A stretch of 64,000 nt of DNA from Janthinobacterium violaceinigrum (GTDB lineage Bacteria; Pseudomonadota; Gammaproteobacteria; Burkholderiales; Burkholderiaceae_D). This document shows positions 63,853 through 64,000 of the stretch, piece by piece. The notes under the pieces were generated by a model. The model had not been told where the DNA came from and did not search any database. It worked only from the letters and a program-made list of their open reading frames with translations. Location: NCBI RefSeq assembly GCF_009208555.1, contig NZ_WFLI01000004.1:124001-188000 (forward strand). Reading direction: 5' to 3'. Numbering within the stretch: the stretch's first letter is position 1; each line of letters opens with the position of its first letter. The position numbers and the translations under genes were made by a program.

Positions 63853-64000
63853 ATGGCAAGCGCACCTCCTCTGCGCATCTGGCTGTACAGTGCGGCGCTG
63901 TCGGCAAGCGTGCTCGCGCTGCTGGCGCTATTACGCTGGGCGCCGTGGCGCGAGCCAGACATGGCCGTCGCCCTTCACACGCAACAATTTCTCGCTGCGC
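63853..64000 (+). CDS. Membrane-anchored protein of the ANL operon (partial, cut by right edge)
   Basis: Starts one base after the previous stop. The 49 visible residues comprise a short N-terminus, one hydrophobic segment (WLYSAALSASVLALLALL), a basic-tryptophan junction RWAPWREPD, and the start of a soluble part predicted to be periplasmic. The single anchor with external domain resembles DltD or AlgJ/SGNH-type acyl transfer proteins in layout only; there is too little sequence to assign a family. Confidence 0.6.
   Translation, partial: MASAPPLRIWLYSAALSASVLALLALLRWAPWREPDMAVALHTQQFLAA

Overview
The window looks like chromosomal DNA from a high-GC betaproteobacterium, most likely Oxalobacteraceae (Janthinobacterium, Duganella or Massilia type). 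This is inferred from gene content and protein style: yhdP and glnE side by side, glnA-DUF4124-ntrB-ntrC, polyhydroxyalkanoate (PHA) genes, a 7Fe ferredoxin, and several large TonB-dependent receptors. I saw no rRNA, tRNA, CRISPR array, phage or complete insertion sequence. Most of the window is core genome with a few accessory insertions.

Layout. 1-7.6 kb: yhdP (cut by the left edge), divergent glnE, a DUF1275 membrane protein and a tiny secreted Cys-rich peptide. 7.6-11.6 kb: gap and tkt (leftward) and rsmE (rightward). 11.7-24.0 kb: three TonB-dependent receptors, one of them Oar-like, around an FAD-dependent oxidoreductase. This part has the longest non-coding stretches and holds a decayed copy of the rsmE 3' end. 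24.3-26.8 kb: an orphan GAF histidine kinase and a CorA transporter. 26.9-32 kb: the nitrogen-control locus glnA, a DUF4124 gene, ntrB and ntrC, with a sigma-54 promoter and two NtrC-type sites in front of glnA. GlnE at 3.7-6.4 kb modifies the same glutamine synthetase, so both transcriptional and covalent control of GlnA are in the window. 32-38.2 kb: rhodanese, TAXI-type binding protein, glutathione transferase, a small unknown protein and a large bifunctional-type penicillin-binding protein. 38.5-43.2 kb: a MoCF/CinA-like gene and a leftward run (beta-propeller, polysaccharide deacetylase, sterol-desaturase-like, EI24) with overlapping start and stop codons. 43.3-44.7 kb: FKBP, acyl-CoA-binding protein, GNAT. 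44.8-48.2 kb: the proVWX osmoprotectant ABC transporter, preceded by a leader region rich in dyads and a probable structured RNA. 48.8-53.2 kb: PHA-system protein, HExxH metallopeptidase with an emfourin-like inhibitor, fdxA, and PHA depolymerase. 53.2-57.5 kb: Tat-exported DOPA-dioxygenase-like protein, a fourth TonB receptor and a periplasmic solute-binding protein. 57.8-64 kb: rsxB and nth, followed without a clear break by an unusual set: a zinc-ribbon/methyltransferase-like/adenylate-forming fusion, an adenylate-forming enzyme fused to a carrier domain, and a membrane-anchored protein cut by the right edge.

The strongest candidate for an undescribed system is the operon at 59.2-64 kb: two acyl- or aminoacyl-activating enzymes, one with its own carrier domain and one with a methyltransferase-like front half, leading into a membrane-anchored gene. 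The general arrangement recalls D-alanylation (Dlt) systems, but the substrate is unknown. Secondary points are the structured RNA locus upstream of proV, the rsmE relic, the protease-inhibitor pair, and a penicillin-binding protein whose glycosyltransferase motifs appear altered. All function calls come from reading translated sequence by eye; no database search was run.
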